A stretch of 64,000 nucleotides of DNA from Ignavibacteria bacterium (GCA_947495975.1 CANMBE010000001.1:176964-240963), one strand, 5' to 3'; counted from the stretch's first letter, positions 48,200-58,500 are shown. Program-made: numbers and translations. The notes: generated from the sequence alone by a model not told the origin.

Positions 48200-50722
48200 C
48201 TAGAACGTGTACGTTATCGTACCCAGTACTTGTCTACGCAGAATTGTGCCACCAAATATCTCATAGTGTTCACGGTCTAGCAGATTAAACACATTCACCG
48301 ATGCGCGAAGTTCAGGTGTGATGTAGTAGCCGGCGTTGAGATTTAGAACTGCATAAGAAGGAACGTTGCCTTCAAAGAGTCCAGCAATCCACTTAAATCC
48401 TTCAACGTACCGCAGGTCTAGTGCGGCGTCGAATTTCCCAGCCTTGAGATAGTGAACACCAGCATTGATACGATGACGCGAGGTATTCGGTAGAATCTTT
48501 GCTGACGGTACATCATTGTCCTGCACTGAGACATCAATGTAGGCGTAGTTCGTGTTGATACTCAATTCATTTGTGATGAAGTATGACGCAGAGATCTCCG
48601 TTCCGATTTCATTGACAATCGCAATGTTTGTTGGAGCGATTACGAGCGCTGCAGCTCCGTTGTAGGTTGCTAAACGATTTGGGTCAACAGGAACTCCGCC
48701 TGCTCTTACCTTTCTCACCTCGGCGAATAGAACGCTGTCTGCAATCACGTCAAATGCACTATTGCCTGTGTTACTCCGAACGGGTGTGTATACGTCTGGT
48801 GTAACACCACCGAGCGGTGCGGAGATAAGATTTGCTCTGCGATTAAGATAGACGTTCACTCCAACGAAGAGCTTTGCATCATAGCTTCCTTTGTAGCCAA
48901 ACTCAAACGATTGCGCAGTTTCTGGCGTAAGCATTTGATTGCCAAGATTCCATTGTGGAGTACTTGAACTAAGATTCAGGTTTGACGCAATTGTTTGTCC
49001 AACAAGTGCGCTCGTAACTGAATCCACAATTCGACTGATGCTACCGAGATTGGCGGGCGCGCCTGCCGGCGATTTGCGGTACAGATCCGTATATGATGGG
49101 CGCAGAAAGGAGCGATTGTACGTGAGTCTAAAAGCTTGACCCTTCATTGGTTCGATCACAACTCCAAGCTTTGGGGATAGTTGCGTTTCAAACAGATTTG
49201 ATCCATCTACACGCATGGCTCCAACAACTGTAAACCCATCGGTGGGTTTCCATTCACCTTGCACATAACCACCAACGAAGCGACCAATCATGCGTGTTTC
49301 ACTCGTTAGCCCAACGCCTTCAACAATTGGCAGGCCTGTCTTTGTATATGTTCCGATTGTATCATTATAGAGTGGCGAATTCACATCTTGATATTCTGCT
49401 TGCACACCAACGATGTAACGGAGATTTGCCTCAGGAATACGGTTGTTGTACTGAGCATCAACGCCGTAGATATCCGATGACTCAAGAGATGCAGCCAGCG
49501 CATTGTACACAACCTGTTTATCTGGTGTATTTCTGCGTTGCCACAGACCTTGTACATTTATGCGTTCGCTTTGATATGCTAGGCGCGCGTATGGTTTCTC
49601 AACGCGTTGTACAATGAGTCGGCCCGTTTGGTTAACATACATTTCATTTCCGGAAGCTGAGTAGCCCCCTTCAGCAACGAGTTTGCTCATCGCAGTAAGA
49701 TCGTAATCCAACCGAAGCGTACCCACTACTGAAAATGGATGGCGGTGAGCGTCAGAGAGCACGCGAGAATATCCACGTGTAGTGTCAGTCACATCATACG
49801 CCAGCCCCGGATATTCGAGCCCATTGTTTGACTTTGTTGCATCCTGATTGCGCGACTGAAGCGAATAATTATAGGACGTTGATGCGCCGAGCGAGAGTTT
49901 GTATGATAGATCACCCACAGCTCCGGCGTGGCGCAAAGATGCACGATACGTTTCCCATTCTCCGGCAGAGAGTGATACGCGAGTACCCAACACTTCGCGT
50001 GGCGCGTTGCTGCGAATATTTACAACGCCATTGTAGGCATTCGGACCATAGAGTGCTGAGCCAGGACCGTGCACAACCTCGATTGACGAGATATCATCAA
50101 GGGCGGTTTGCAATGAGTTCCATTCAACAAGATTGATAAGGGGCGTTGATGGATCGCGTCCATCGATGAGCACCAACATTCGGCGGTTAATTGAATTATT
50201 GAAACCGCGAGCGTTTACGTTAAAGTCATTCGATCCGCTTTGTGCAACATCAATACCTGAAAAATTTTCAAGTGATTTTGCTGCCTGTCCATGTGCCGTT
50301 GCTTGCTCAATTGCCATTGGGGTTACGATATCCACGGCAGCAGGGGCATCTGTCAACTTCTCTCCTTGCCGTGATGCAGCGTACACCACGATCTCTCCCA
50401 TGTTTCGATTTGTAGGGTTAAGCACAAAGGCGATGTTCGCCGTGTCATTCTCAGACACATCTACCACTCGTTCTTGTGACAACCATCCAAGACCCCAGAT
50501 TTTGACGATATGTTTTCCGGGAGCTACGCCGCTTATGATAAACGAACCGTCGCTCTTGGTCGTCAACATTGACGTTCGTCCCGCAAGCAGAACATTGAGT
50601 CCACTAAGCTCCTCTTTAGAAATAGCGTCAGACACCCGGCCTGTGATAACGCCAACTCCCTGTGAGAGGGATGTTGTAGTGAGGAGCGAAATGAGTATGA
50701 AAAGCGTGCATAGACTGCGCAT
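48200..50722 (-). CDS. TonB-dependent outer-membrane receptor with carboxypeptidase-like N-domain
   Basis: About 840 residues. After the signal peptide there is a carboxypeptidase-regulatory-like beta domain (GRVSDAISKEELSGLNVLL ... DGSFIISGVAPGKH) at about 25-110. The plug follows (DAPAAVDIVTP ... NARGFNNSINRRMLVLIDGR ... VVHGPGSALYGPNAYNGVVNI), then a 22-strand-like barrel ending in aromatic GTITYTF. It would import a siderophore, cobalamin, metal complex or glycan; no SusD partner is adjacent. Start at 50722 or 50734. It is divergent from the DUF547 gene across a palindrome. Confidence 0.9.
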   Translation of the reverse strand: MRSLCTLFILISLLTTTSLSQGVGVITGRVSDAISKEELSGLNVLLAGRTSMLTTKSDGSFIISGVAPGKHIVKIWGLGWLSQERVVDVSENDTANIAFVLNPTNRNMGEIVVYAASRQGEKLTDAPAAVDIVTPMAIEQATAHGQAAKSLENFSGIDVAQSGSNDFNVNARGFNNSINRRMLVLIDGRDPSTPLINLVEWNSLQTALDDISSIEVVHGPGSALYGPNAYNGVVNIRSNAPREVLGTRVSLSAGEWETYRASLRHAGAVGDLSYKLSLGASTSYNYSLQSRNQDATKSNNGLEYPGLAYDVTDTTRGYSRVLSDAHRHPFSVVGTLRLDYDLTAMSKLVAEGGYSASGNEMYVNQTGRLIVQRVEKPYARLAYQSERINVQGLWQRRNTPDKQVVYNALAASLESSDIYGVDAQYNNRIPEANLRYIVGVQAEYQDVNSPLYNDTIGTYTKTGLPIVEGVGLTSETRMIGRFVGGYVQGEWKPTDGFTVVGAMRVDGSNLFETQLSPKLGVVIEPMKGQAFRLTYNRSFLRPSYTDLYRKSPAGAPANLGSISRIVDSVTSALVGQTIASNLNLSSSTPQWNLGNQMLTPETAQSFEFGYKGSYDAKLFVGVNVYLNRRANLISAPLGGVTPDVYTPVRSNTGNSAFDVIADSVLFAEVRKVRAGGVPVDPNRLATYNGAAALVIAPTNIAIVNEIGTEISASYFITNELSINTNYAYIDVSVQDNDVPSAKILPNTSRHRINAGVHYLKAGKFDAALDLRYVEGFKWIAGLFEGNVPSYAVLNLNAGYYITPELRASVNVFNLLDREHYEIFGGTILRRQVLGTITYTF

Positions 50723-50751
50723 ATTGACCCACATTGATTGTACTGAGAAAT

Positions 50752-50765
50752 ACCGACCAGTCGGT
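50752..50765. promoter_or_regulatory. Palindrome ACCGAC-CA-GTCGGT, candidate TetR-type operator
   Basis: A perfect 6-2-6 inverted repeat in the 57-bp space between the divergent TonB receptor and DUF547 genes, 14 bp before the DUF547 ATG and 29 bp before the receptor start. The length and geometry are those of TetR-family operators. No tetR gene is in the window. Confidence 0.5.
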
Positions 50766-50779
50766 CAGGCCACAAAACT

Positions 50780-51523
50780 ATGAAATCTATTGTTTTTGTT
50801 CTGCTACCTTTTATTCTCATCGTGGCAACAAGTGCAGACTCCACGAGTACCCCCGCAGATCACGAGCAGCTTACAAGAGTGCTCGTCTCACATGTGCACA
50901 ACGGAAGAGTTGACTACTCCGGTATAAAGAAGGACGGCAGGTTTACCCCGTACCTAACTTCTCTATCGAACACAAGAGCGTCACAGCTCACTGGTACTGA
51001 GCGTCTTGCGTTTTGGATTAATGCCTACAATGCATTTACGATCAAGTTGATATGCGATAACTTTCCACTGAGGTCTATTCGGGATCTTGCACAAGGCAAA
51101 GTCTGGGACAAACCATGGATCGCCATTGAAGGAGTCACATATTCGCTTAATGAAATCGAGAACGATATGATAAGACCTCTGGGTGATTCCCGCATACATT
51201 ATGCGCTTGTTTGTGCAGCGCGGAGTTGCCCACCGCTACGGTCAGAAGCATATAGCGCCACGTCTCTCGATGCACAGCTAAACGAGCAAGGCAAACTCTT
51301 TCTGTCTACGCAAACGAATAACACATTTGATCTTGCTACACGGAAGGCACAACTGTCACACGTATTTGAATGGTATCTGGCTGACTTTGGTCGCACACAC
51401 GAACAACTCTTAGGAGTAATTGCTAAGCACGCACCAGACGATATACGAGGAGATCTTCAGCAACACGCAAACAAGTGGAAGATAGACTACCTTGAATACG
51501 ATTGGTCGCTCAACGGAAAATGA
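50780..51523 (+). CDS. DUF547 secreted protein
   Basis: 247 residues with a signal peptide. Family motifs: ERLAFWINAYNAFTIKL near residue 75, GDSRIHYALVCAARSCPPLR near 135-155, and a C-terminal FEWYLADFG. The conserved AFWINAYN and ARSCPPL suggest an enzyme with a Cys, but the activity is unknown. It shares its promoter region with the TonB receptor and overlaps the 3' end of the metalloprotease gene by 14 bp. Confidence 0.85.
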   Translation: MKSIVFVLLPFILIVATSADSTSTPADHEQLTRVLVSHVHNGRVDYSGIKKDGRFTPYLTSLSNTRASQLTGTERLAFWINAYNAFTIKLICDNFPLRSIRDLAQGKVWDKPWIAIEGVTYSLNEIENDMIRPLGDSRIHYALVCAARSCPPLRSEAYSATSLDAQLNEQGKLFLSTQTNNTFDLATRKAQLSHVFEWYLADFGRTHEQLLGVIAKHAPDDIRGDLQQHANKWKIDYLEYDWSLNGK

Positions 51524-54398
51524 CACGCCGAGTTACAACGCTACCGTTGTTCGTGCCAACAGCAATGTACATGCCACGCGGTAGATTGATGGATGCTAAC
51601 TCTGTGCTTCCGTTATGCATAACGGTTGCGCTCAACAGACCACGCAAATCATAGAAGCGTACTTCTCCAGTATAATCTCCAAACCAGTTCTGCTGCTCAT
51701 CATTCACACCAACAGTGCGAACAATAGCAGACAGGGTGATGGTTCGCTCTGAGTGGCAAGAGTCTAGCGTATAGGTCAAGGCACCCCTCACTTCACCATC
51801 GCTTGTAAACTGAGAAGGCGCTAATGTTACCGTTACTTGTGTCTGTTTGCCATGATAGAAGATGAGCCCCGGCTTCATGGATGTTGTGAACGGTCCATCA
51901 ACACGCACGCTTTGCACCGTAGTTTTTGAACTACCAATAAGCGAGTGTCTTATCTGAAACGCGCGAACATTTTCTGCTTGAGATGTTAAAACTGTATCAA
52001 AGTAAATGCTTGATGGATGATCAATCGTGAGTCCAATTGTACTCATCGTAGTTGGCACCACAAGTGTGCCTTCGCACACTTGTGAGATGTAACGAAACAT
52101 TAACGAGTCTGTGAATACACCAGGCAATCTCTTTGTTAGCGTACTAATCTCTATCGCCTGTTCAGACGCTGCTGGTATGATGACCGGCCCATTTGCAAGA
52201 GAAACGCCGTTGCCTAGCTTCTGCCCCAGCACGTCAAGTATCTGAATTGGATATGCGGACTGATTGTTGATTCGCATACTTGTCTTGCGCACGGTTGGGG
52301 TATCACAAACAAGTTTGGCGCCCATGTCTATTGGAAGCGCTGATAATACTTGGGGGGTATAGCGATTACCACTCACTGGCATCTTAAATCGTACACCGCA
52401 GAGTCTCTCCACAAAAACAACTGTGTCTACAACAGTACCAACCTTCTTTAACGCAATATTGAGGACTATCTGCTGTGCACTAGCTGGCGCTAGAATGATT
52501 GGAAGCGTGGTGCTTACACTTAACCACGTTCCTGATTTAACCGAATCGATGATAATCTTTTCTAAGCCTTCATTTCGCAACGTGATATTCGCAGCAACCG
52601 ATACTTCGCACACTGCAAGTGATGGCAGTACATATCGTGATGGTATGATTGCCAGCTTATTGTCGGGAACAGTGATAGTAATATCGGCTGTGTCTCCACA
52701 TCCATTCATGTCCGTTACAATGAGCTTTACGAGTGACGTAGAATCAATTCTTGGCCACACCATATCGGCAACAGTATCAATAACGATTCCGTTGCGGAAC
52801 CACCGGTACGAATAGGGCAATCTACCTCCGGATATCGCACTCGTAATTTCCACCACTGTGCCTCTACACACGGACGGTGTCATTGTCAATAGTTGGGCAA
52901 GGGGCTTTGCATTCACCGTAATAAGCGTTGAGTCATTTGTAGAGATGCCTAATGAATCCGTTACCGTAATGAACAGCTTTTTCGTGACCGTGGGAACATG
53001 CTGAAAAGTGGCTACTTGAGTTACAGTATCAATCCCTGTAGCTCGCCACCTATAGGACAATCGTCCCGTTCCGCCAATGACGGTGGCCGCTACTGTAGCC
53101 GCATTGCCTGCACACACATCAACAGTCGTTGGAACTGTAACCTCAAAAATTACAATAAGTGGAGTGCATGCACTGCCGTTCAGCTTGCCTTGCATCAACG
53201 TAACAACGCGGGAGTGAAAGGATAGATCCGTCCCCGATGCAGTGAGATGGCAATAAGACATAATCGTACCCTTACGCGGCTTTGTGCCTGCAAAGCAACC
53301 ACCCTCAGAGTTGTAGCACGAATCGATCGGAGGAGCCCATGAGCAGGCATGTGTATGCGGAGAGCCGATGTTATGGCCAAGCTCGTGTGAAAATACATCT
53401 GTGTCCCACACATATCCCGCATCGGGATAGTTCACATTGTTATTGGTTCCACTTACTGCGTAGCCCCATTGCTTGCTGCATAGCTGATCTACATATGCAA
53501 TTCCGCCGATGTTGTTTGTACCTGAAAGAAGGTGTGCAAGGCTTCGAACAACCGACCCATTGATAGAGCGCCATCGATCACGAAACTGCACAAGCATTTC
53601 ATCCGACAGATTGGACGTATATGGATCTACAGTTGTCCAAACAAGCAGTGAACCAATGACCAACGTAGCTTGCACATCACGTTCATAAACGGCACTTGAT
53701 GCAGCAACGATGGCCTCAGCATATTGAGTTGCCTTTGTGATATCTCTTCCGTGATCGATAAAGTATGGTTCGTCGCATTCAATTGACACTGTCACTTTGC
53801 GAAACGTCACAGCCTGGGTTTCATCATTACCCTTTGTGTTTGGCACGTGCAACTCAACAGGGTCAATGGTTCCACAATTCCAGTCGTTGATTGCTGGCAC
53901 CCTTGCAGCATCATAGATAACCATGGTGCGCGGGTCTTGCACGGTACCCAGTGGACTAACTCGGTATGAACGGTCACCGTTCAGCTTGCCGGTAGTGATA
54001 AGCCCCGTAGCCCAATCTTCATACACTGCTAGGACAACATAACTGTCGGGAATAGTGAGAATTCGTCCACGGAGTAAAACGCTTTTGGGAGGGGGCACCT
54101 GCCGCGGACCATTGGCAGTCATTGCTGTGATAGTTGTGTTCTGATCAATAACGCGGTAGCGAGCAACAACTACCTCAACGGTGCCAAGTGTTGGGAGGTC
54201 AATGGACAACGTGATTGCTTTATTGTCGGCAAGGAGAAGTGCCTTGTAAAAGGCTTCTGCACTGATCTCAAAAAACGAGGCTGGATGCTGCCCCATAAAT
54301 GTTGATGGCGGTGCAGTCTGCGTAAAAAGCTCTGCAGCATCCTGGGCAAGGGCCCGTTGTGCCAAGAGGCAAAACAAAGAGATCAAAACGAGTCGCAT
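51510..54398 (-). CDS. Reprolysin-like zinc metalloprotease with T9SS sorting domain
   Basis: 962 residues. Signal peptide, then a propeptide-like beta region, then a metzincin catalytic domain: HELGHNIGSPHTH near residue 340 gives three zinc His and Glu, and GTIMSYCH is the Met-turn. Several Ig/PKD-like domains follow (two repeated LVKLIVTDMNGCGDTA/LFITVTDSLG type segments, about 420-560), then ASH-like beta domains, and a T9SS type A C-terminus (VRFYDLRGLLSATV ... LPRGMYIAV). It is a secreted or surface protease; its substrate is unknown. Confidence 0.85.
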   Translation of the reverse strand: MRLVLISLFCLLAQRALAQDAAELFTQTAPPSTFMGQHPASFFEISAEAFYKALLLADNKAITLSIDLPTLGTVEVVVARYRVIDQNTTITAMTANGPRQVPPPKSVLLRGRILTIPDSYVVLAVYEDWATGLITTGKLNGDRSYRVSPLGTVQDPRTMVIYDAARVPAINDWNCGTIDPVELHVPNTKGNDETQAVTFRKVTVSIECDEPYFIDHGRDITKATQYAEAIVAASSAVYERDVQATLVIGSLLVWTTVDPYTSNLSDEMLVQFRDRWRSINGSVVRSLAHLLSGTNNIGGIAYVDQLCSKQWGYAVSGTNNNVNYPDAGYVWDTDVFSHELGHNIGSPHTHACSWAPPIDSCYNSEGGCFAGTKPRKGTIMSYCHLTASGTDLSFHSRVVTLMQGKLNGSACTPLIVIFEVTVPTTVDVCAGNAATVAATVIGGTGRLSYRWRATGIDTVTQVATFQHVPTVTKKLFITVTDSLGISTNDSTLITVNAKPLAQLLTMTPSVCRGTVVEITSAISGGRLPYSYRWFRNGIVIDTVADMVWPRIDSTSLVKLIVTDMNGCGDTADITITVPDNKLAIIPSRYVLPSLAVCEVSVAANITLRNEGLEKIIIDSVKSGTWLSVSTTLPIILAPASAQQIVLNIALKKVGTVVDTVVFVERLCGVRFKMPVSGNRYTPQVLSALPIDMGAKLVCDTPTVRKTSMRINNQSAYPIQILDVLGQKLGNGVSLANGPVIIPAASEQAIEISTLTKRLPGVFTDSLMFRYISQVCEGTLVVPTTMSTIGLTIDHPSSIYFDTVLTSQAENVRAFQIRHSLIGSSKTTVQSVRVDGPFTTSMKPGLIFYHGKQTQVTVTLAPSQFTSDGEVRGALTYTLDSCHSERTITLSAIVRTVGVNDEQQNWFGDYTGEVRFYDLRGLLSATVMHNGSTELASINLPRGMYIAVGTNNGSVVTRRVIFR

Positions 54399-54441
54399 AG
54401 ATGCAGCCCAATAGTGTAAAGCAGGATGCTCTCAGACTACC

Positions 54442-55305
54442 TTAGCCCTGCTGAATGCGAGCTAAGCGCATAGACTTTGTTCTAAACCTCGGAATGAACG
54501 GGGCTAGGAAATATGACCGCAGGATAAACCACCAGAAGCTTCTTTCAATCAACGCCGGATCTATCTTCTCTGCAACGGCCGTATGCAACTCCGGTGCTTT
54601 GCTCCAGTGTGATCCAGCCTTCTCATGGTGAACGGTGTGGTAGCCGTTGTTGAACAGTATGGCGTTGAGCCATCCGGTAAAATTCCGAGAGTGGTTCCAC
54701 AAGGACATTTCATCTGCGTGCACATGCTGCACATAGTTGAATACAAGCACCGCAAAGAGGCCAATTTGCTGGGGAACAATTACGTAAAGAAGGGCTTTCC
54801 GCCAATCAAGAATGAGGAAAGCCCCAATCCAAACAAAGAGAACAAGGTATTGTCCCGCAGCAAGCGCCCACTTCTTCCGATCACCATTCCACATATTCCG
54901 CAGATATTCACGAATTGGCTTTTGCTGATAATAGGAACTCATCGTAGGATAAAGCAGCAACATCAAGAGTGTGTTGTTCTCTGTGATTCTGTATGTAATC
55001 GTGTAATCACCTTCCTTATTATTCAGGCGATGATGATTCATGTTGTGCGTAGGAATCCACGCAAATGACGGAAAGCCGTAAAACACCGTAAGCCAGTACT
55101 CAGTAAAGATGTTAAGAAGGGGCTTTCTGAATATTGGCAGGTGATTGTGATTGTGCGCGATGACCGTTACGGCAACCGAAAGGAAGAGATATCCCACATA
55201 CAATAACGGTTGAAATCCAATAAGGGTCCACTGTAGCACAAAAACGATCGTAGTGATCGCCATGTAGGCTAGAGTGCGTCGGTCTTCTTTAAAACGGAGC
55301 AACAT
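54442..55305 (-). CDS. Membrane fatty-acid desaturase/hydroxylase
   Basis: 287 residues, four to six membrane helices and the three His boxes of the di-iron membrane family: HNHNH at 51-55, HNMNHHR at 87-93, and HTVHHEKAGSHW near 221-232. It inserts a double bond or hydroxyl into an acyl chain. The position of oxidation is unknown. It could act on sphingolipid acyl chains given the spt-like gene, but that is speculation. Confidence 0.85.
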   Translation of the reverse strand: MLLRFKEDRRTLAYMAITTIVFVLQWTLIGFQPLLYVGYLFLSVAVTVIAHNHNHLPIFRKPLLNIFTEYWLTVFYGFPSFAWIPTHNMNHHRLNNKEGDYTITYRITENNTLLMLLLYPTMSSYYQQKPIREYLRNMWNGDRKKWALAAGQYLVLFVWIGAFLILDWRKALLYVIVPQQIGLFAVLVFNYVQHVHADEMSLWNHSRNFTGWLNAILFNNGYHTVHHEKAGSHWSKAPELHTAVAEKIDPALIERSFWWFILRSYFLAPFIPRFRTKSMRLARIQQG

Positions 55306-55467
55306 AGTTGGCTAGGGGGGGTAATGGAACTATATATCCGGAACAACAATTTACAGCTATTGAGTGGTTCCTTTGCTACAATAAATGCTTCTATGCCTGC
55401 ATCTTTACCTATGTTACCATAGCATGAATAGCACGTTGGGCAATTATTGCAACCTCAGGAAACCACA

Positions 55468-56433
55468 ATGAAACTTCTCCTCACGATTGTTTGTGTCATT
55501 TTAATCCCAGCCGGGTTATTCGCCGGCGAAGTAGGGTTAGTTCTCAATTCTTTGATGAACGGAAGCCCCTTTACACTAAACACTGTTGTTACTGCAGATA
55601 ATGGGCGGTACTTTTTTTCGACCCGACTGCTTCGATACTACATTTCGAACATCACGATTATTCATGATGGTGGACAACGTACGCCAGCAAGGTATGTGTA
55701 TCTCCTTGTTGATGTAAAAAACCAACCACGCTACTTGATTGGTACTTTTAACATCTCTAGAATCGATAGCATTGAATTTCATATCGGCGTTGACTATACG
55801 GCCAATCACGCAGACCCTTCACTACAAGCGCCGGGTTCTCCGCTTGCACTTCAAAATCCTTCAATGCACTGGGGATGGTCTGCAGGGTATCGGTTCATTA
55901 CATATGAAGGGTCCGCAGGGTCAACATCCACAACGGCCAACGCAGACGTGCAGCTTCACAGCGTTTCCGATGCGTTATACAGACGAGTTGTTGTAGCAGT
56001 GACTTCTACATCAACAGAAAGCGGAGTTGATGTGGTGCTAAATGCTGAGTATGGCAATCTCCTCAACAACATCGACGCATCGGTAGGAATGATTCTTCAT
56101 GGAAACGATGTTGAGACGGTAACCATGTCCAACAACATGGCTACGAATGTCTTCTCGTCTGCAACACCTCTTTCCGTTGAAGCCAATGAGTTGAACATCG
56201 GTGTATTGACAATTAGTCCAAACCCTTCATCAAACGTAGTAACTGTTGCCTCTTCAACGCCAGATGCTAGCGTAACTGTCTACGATGCTGTTGGCCAAAC
56301 CGTTGCTACGGCTCAACTTCTGAGTGGACTTTCCTCATTCTCTGTTGCAACTCTACCCACTGGTACATACACTGTTGTTGTAGATGCACACAACGGGCTG
56401 ATCTCTCATGCTCCACTTGCGATCATTCGATAA
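55468..56433 (+). CDS. MbnP-like copper-binding protein with T9SS sorting domain
   Basis: 321 residues from the ATG at 55468 (AGGA 7-8 nt upstream). Signal peptide; MbnP-type domain at about 22-225 with FHIGVDYTANHAD (105-116), APGSPLALQNPSMHWGWSAGY and FITYEG. The W135-x-W137 pair in MHWGWSAGY matches the MYWTWATGY of the second copy at 62355. In characterised MbnP a Trp is oxidised to kynurenine by the di-haem enzyme MbnH to build a copper site. The C-terminal 80 residues (ISPNPSSNVVTV ... LPTGTYTVVV) are a T9SS type A domain, so this copy should reach the cell surface. It overlaps the peroxidase gene that follows by 26 bp. Confidence 0.8.
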   Translation: MKLLLTIVCVILIPAGLFAGEVGLVLNSLMNGSPFTLNTVVTADNGRYFFSTRLLRYYISNITIIHDGGQRTPARYVYLLVDVKNQPRYLIGTFNISRIDSIEFHIGVDYTANHADPSLQAPGSPLALQNPSMHWGWSAGYRFITYEGSAGSTSTTANADVQLHSVSDALYRRVVVAVTSTSTESGVDVVLNAEYGNLLNNIDASVGMILHGNDVETVTMSNNMATNVFSSATPLSVEANELNIGVLTISPNPSSNVVTVASSTPDASVTVYDAVGQTVATAQLLSGLSSFSVATLPTGTYTVVVDAHNGLISHAPLAIIR

Positions 56434-57427
56434 GGGGCCTGTCTCATTCCTATTGGTTGTTTTTGTTACGATGATAACATCGTGCGTAAACAACCCAGAG
56501 GCGCCTGTTGGCAACGAACCTCTTGTTGAAGTTCCTTCGGGTTTTCCTGCCCAAATTATTAGTCCAGATAACACTCCAAACGCAGAGCGAATTGCTCTGG
56601 GCAAGCTTCTCTTCTTTAGTAAAGAACTGTCTAGCACACGTACCATTTCTTGCGCAACATGCCACGAACCGGCAAAAGCGTTCACCGATGGCAAAACTGT
56701 CAGCGTTGGTGTTGAAGGTAGAAGCGGAACCCGGAACTCACCGTCGTTAGCCAACGTAGGGTATAGTCCGTATTTCTTGCGTGAAGGGGGCGTTCCAACA
56801 CTCGAAATGCAAGTGCTTGTTCCTGTGCAAGAGCACAACGAGTTTGACATGAACATGCTTGATGTTGTTGATCGTCTTTCGAAAGATTCACTCGTAGTTG
56901 CGTTGAGCCGCATCGCCTACGGCAGAGACATCGATGCATTTACAATCACGCGTGCAATTGCATCTTTTGAGCGCACCATCATTAGTGGTAGCTCACGCGC
57001 AGATCTCAATCAACTCACAGCGTCAGAGAGCAGAGGACGTAGTCTATTCATGAGCGATCGTACGAACTGCACGTCTTGTCATGGCGGCTATGCATATACG
57101 TCGCATGTTTTTGCAAACAACGGTGCATACGCACGCTATACTGACCCTGGACGCCAACGCCTAACATTTGAAAGCAAGGACAGCAACGTATTCAAAGTTC
57201 CCTCACTTCGCAATGTGTCAGTTACAGCCCCTTACATGCATAACGGTGGCATCGCAACAATTGCTGAAGTAGTAGACGTATACAATCGTGGTGGGTTCCC
57301 ACATCCAAACAAAGATGTTCGCATTAAACCACTTGGTCTAACGCAAAGCGAGTGTGAAGATCTCGTGGCCTTTCTGCGGAGTTTAACTGACGAGAGATTT
57401 CTCACAAACAAACGATTTCAACAGTGA
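56408..57427 (+). CDS. Di-haem cytochrome c peroxidase / MauG-MbnH-like lipoprotein (copy 1)
   Basis: 339 residues. A lipobox (MITSC, Cys26) predicts a lipoprotein. Two CxxCH sites, CATCH (Cys82-His86) and CTSCH (Cys221-His225), lie in the two haem domains. VFKVPSLRNVSVTAPYMHNGG and LGLTQSECEDLVAFLRSLTD are family hallmarks. Homologues either reduce hydrogen peroxide or, as MauG/MbnH, oxidise Trp residues of a partner protein. The 26-bp overlap with an MbnP-like gene favours the second. The ATG lies inside the MbnP 3' end; the next gene overlaps by four bases. Confidence 0.88.
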   Translation: MLHLRSFDKGPVSFLLVVFVTMITSCVNNPEAPVGNEPLVEVPSGFPAQIISPDNTPNAERIALGKLLFFSKELSSTRTISCATCHEPAKAFTDGKTVSVGVEGRSGTRNSPSLANVGYSPYFLREGGVPTLEMQVLVPVQEHNEFDMNMLDVVDRLSKDSLVVALSRIAYGRDIDAFTITRAIASFERTIISGSSRADLNQLTASESRGRSLFMSDRTNCTSCHGGYAYTSHVFANNGAYARYTDPGRQRLTFESKDSNVFKVPSLRNVSVTAPYMHNGGIATIAEVVDVYNRGGFPHPNKDVRIKPLGLTQSECEDLVAFLRSLTDERFLTNKRFQQ

Positions 57428-58500
57428 AGCAGATTCTATTGGTATTGAGTATCGCCATCTTCTTGCTGAGTTGTAGCGATGACGCACCTGCACCCAATAC
57501 GCCCGTGGTTTTTGACGCTACTCCGTTTGCGTTTGACGCACAAGGCTTGCCTGTGCCTGCTCTGCCATCAGACTATCCACTCACTGTTCAGCGGGTGCAG
57601 CTAGGTAGAATGTTGTTTCATGAAAAGATGCTGTCAAGAGATGGTAGTCAGAGTTGCGCTTCGTGTCACCAACAGAAGGATGGGGCATCTGATATTCGCC
57701 AATTCAGCATTGGCGTAAAGGGATTATCTGGAACTCGTCAGGCAATGGCAGTTACAAATCTTGCATGGCACCGAAGGGGTTTCTTCTGGGATGGCCGAGC
57801 GCCTACTTTGCGAGATCAAGCTCTTCATCCCATCCAGGACACCCTTGAGATGGATGAGACGCTACCGAACGTGGTGTTGAAACTTTCTGCTTCAAAAATA
57901 TACCGAGAGCAATTCGTTCGCGCATTTAACGCCGATACGATCACATCCGAGCTTGTTGGTATTGCGCTGGAACAATTCATGTTAACGATGATTTCTGCTA
58001 ACAGCACGTTTGATAAGGTCAACAGGTCAGAGGCATCGTTCACAGAAACGGAGGAGCGCGGAAGACAACTCTTCAATACAGAGTTCGATCCCACTGGCAA
58101 AGTAAAAGGGGCTGAGTGTTTCCATTGTCATTCTGCTCCACTCTTCACCAACGATAGGTTTATGAACAATGGCTTGGATAACGATGGTTCTTTCTCAGAC
58201 CTTGGTAGAGAAAAGGTAACGACCTTAGCAAGCGATAGAGCACGGTTCAAGGTTCCAACGTTGCGCAACATTGCCGTTACGCCCCCGTACATGCATGATG
58301 GTCGATTTACAACACTCGAAGAAGTTGTTGAGCACTATAACACTGGTGTTCTTCAGAGCTTCACGTTAGATCCGCTCCTTCAATTCAATGTAACACCCGG
58401 CCTCGGTCTAACGCAGCAGAACAAGGATGACCTCATTGCGTTTCTCAAAACGCTAACAGATCAGACGTTTCTTACAAATACAACATTCAGCAAACCCTAA
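57424..58500 (+). CDS. Di-haem cytochrome c peroxidase / MauG-MbnH-like lipoprotein (copy 2)
   Basis: 358 residues from a GTG at 57424 that overlaps the previous stop (GTGA). Lipobox FLLSC (Cys17). Haem sites CASCH (Cys78-His82) and CFHCH (Cys232-His236). HRRGFFWDGRAPTLRDQALHPI and ARFKVPTLRNIAVTPPYMHDG are typical. It is clearly a paralogue of copies 1 and 3, but its sequence is closer to copy 3 in the WDG...ALHPI/ALSPL region. Translationally coupled to copy 1. Confidence 0.88.
   Translation: MKQILLVLSIAIFLLSCSDDAPAPNTPVVFDATPFAFDAQGLPVPALPSDYPLTVQRVQLGRMLFHEKMLSRDGSQSCASCHQQKDGASDIRQFSIGVKGLSGTRQAMAVTNLAWHRRGFFWDGRAPTLRDQALHPIQDTLEMDETLPNVVLKLSASKIYREQFVRAFNADTITSELVGIALEQFMLTMISANSTFDKVNRSEASFTETEERGRQLFNTEFDPTGKVKGAECFHCHSAPLFTNDRFMNNGLDNDGSFSDLGREKVTTLASDRARFKVPTLRNIAVTPPYMHDGRFTTLEEVVEHYNTGVLQSFTLDPLLQFNVTPGLGLTQQNKDDLIAFLKTLTDQTFLTNTTFSKP

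Noticed and set aside
50133..50783. 216-codon plus-strand frame
   Set aside because: Antisense to the plug domain of the TonB receptor; shadow of its codon pattern.
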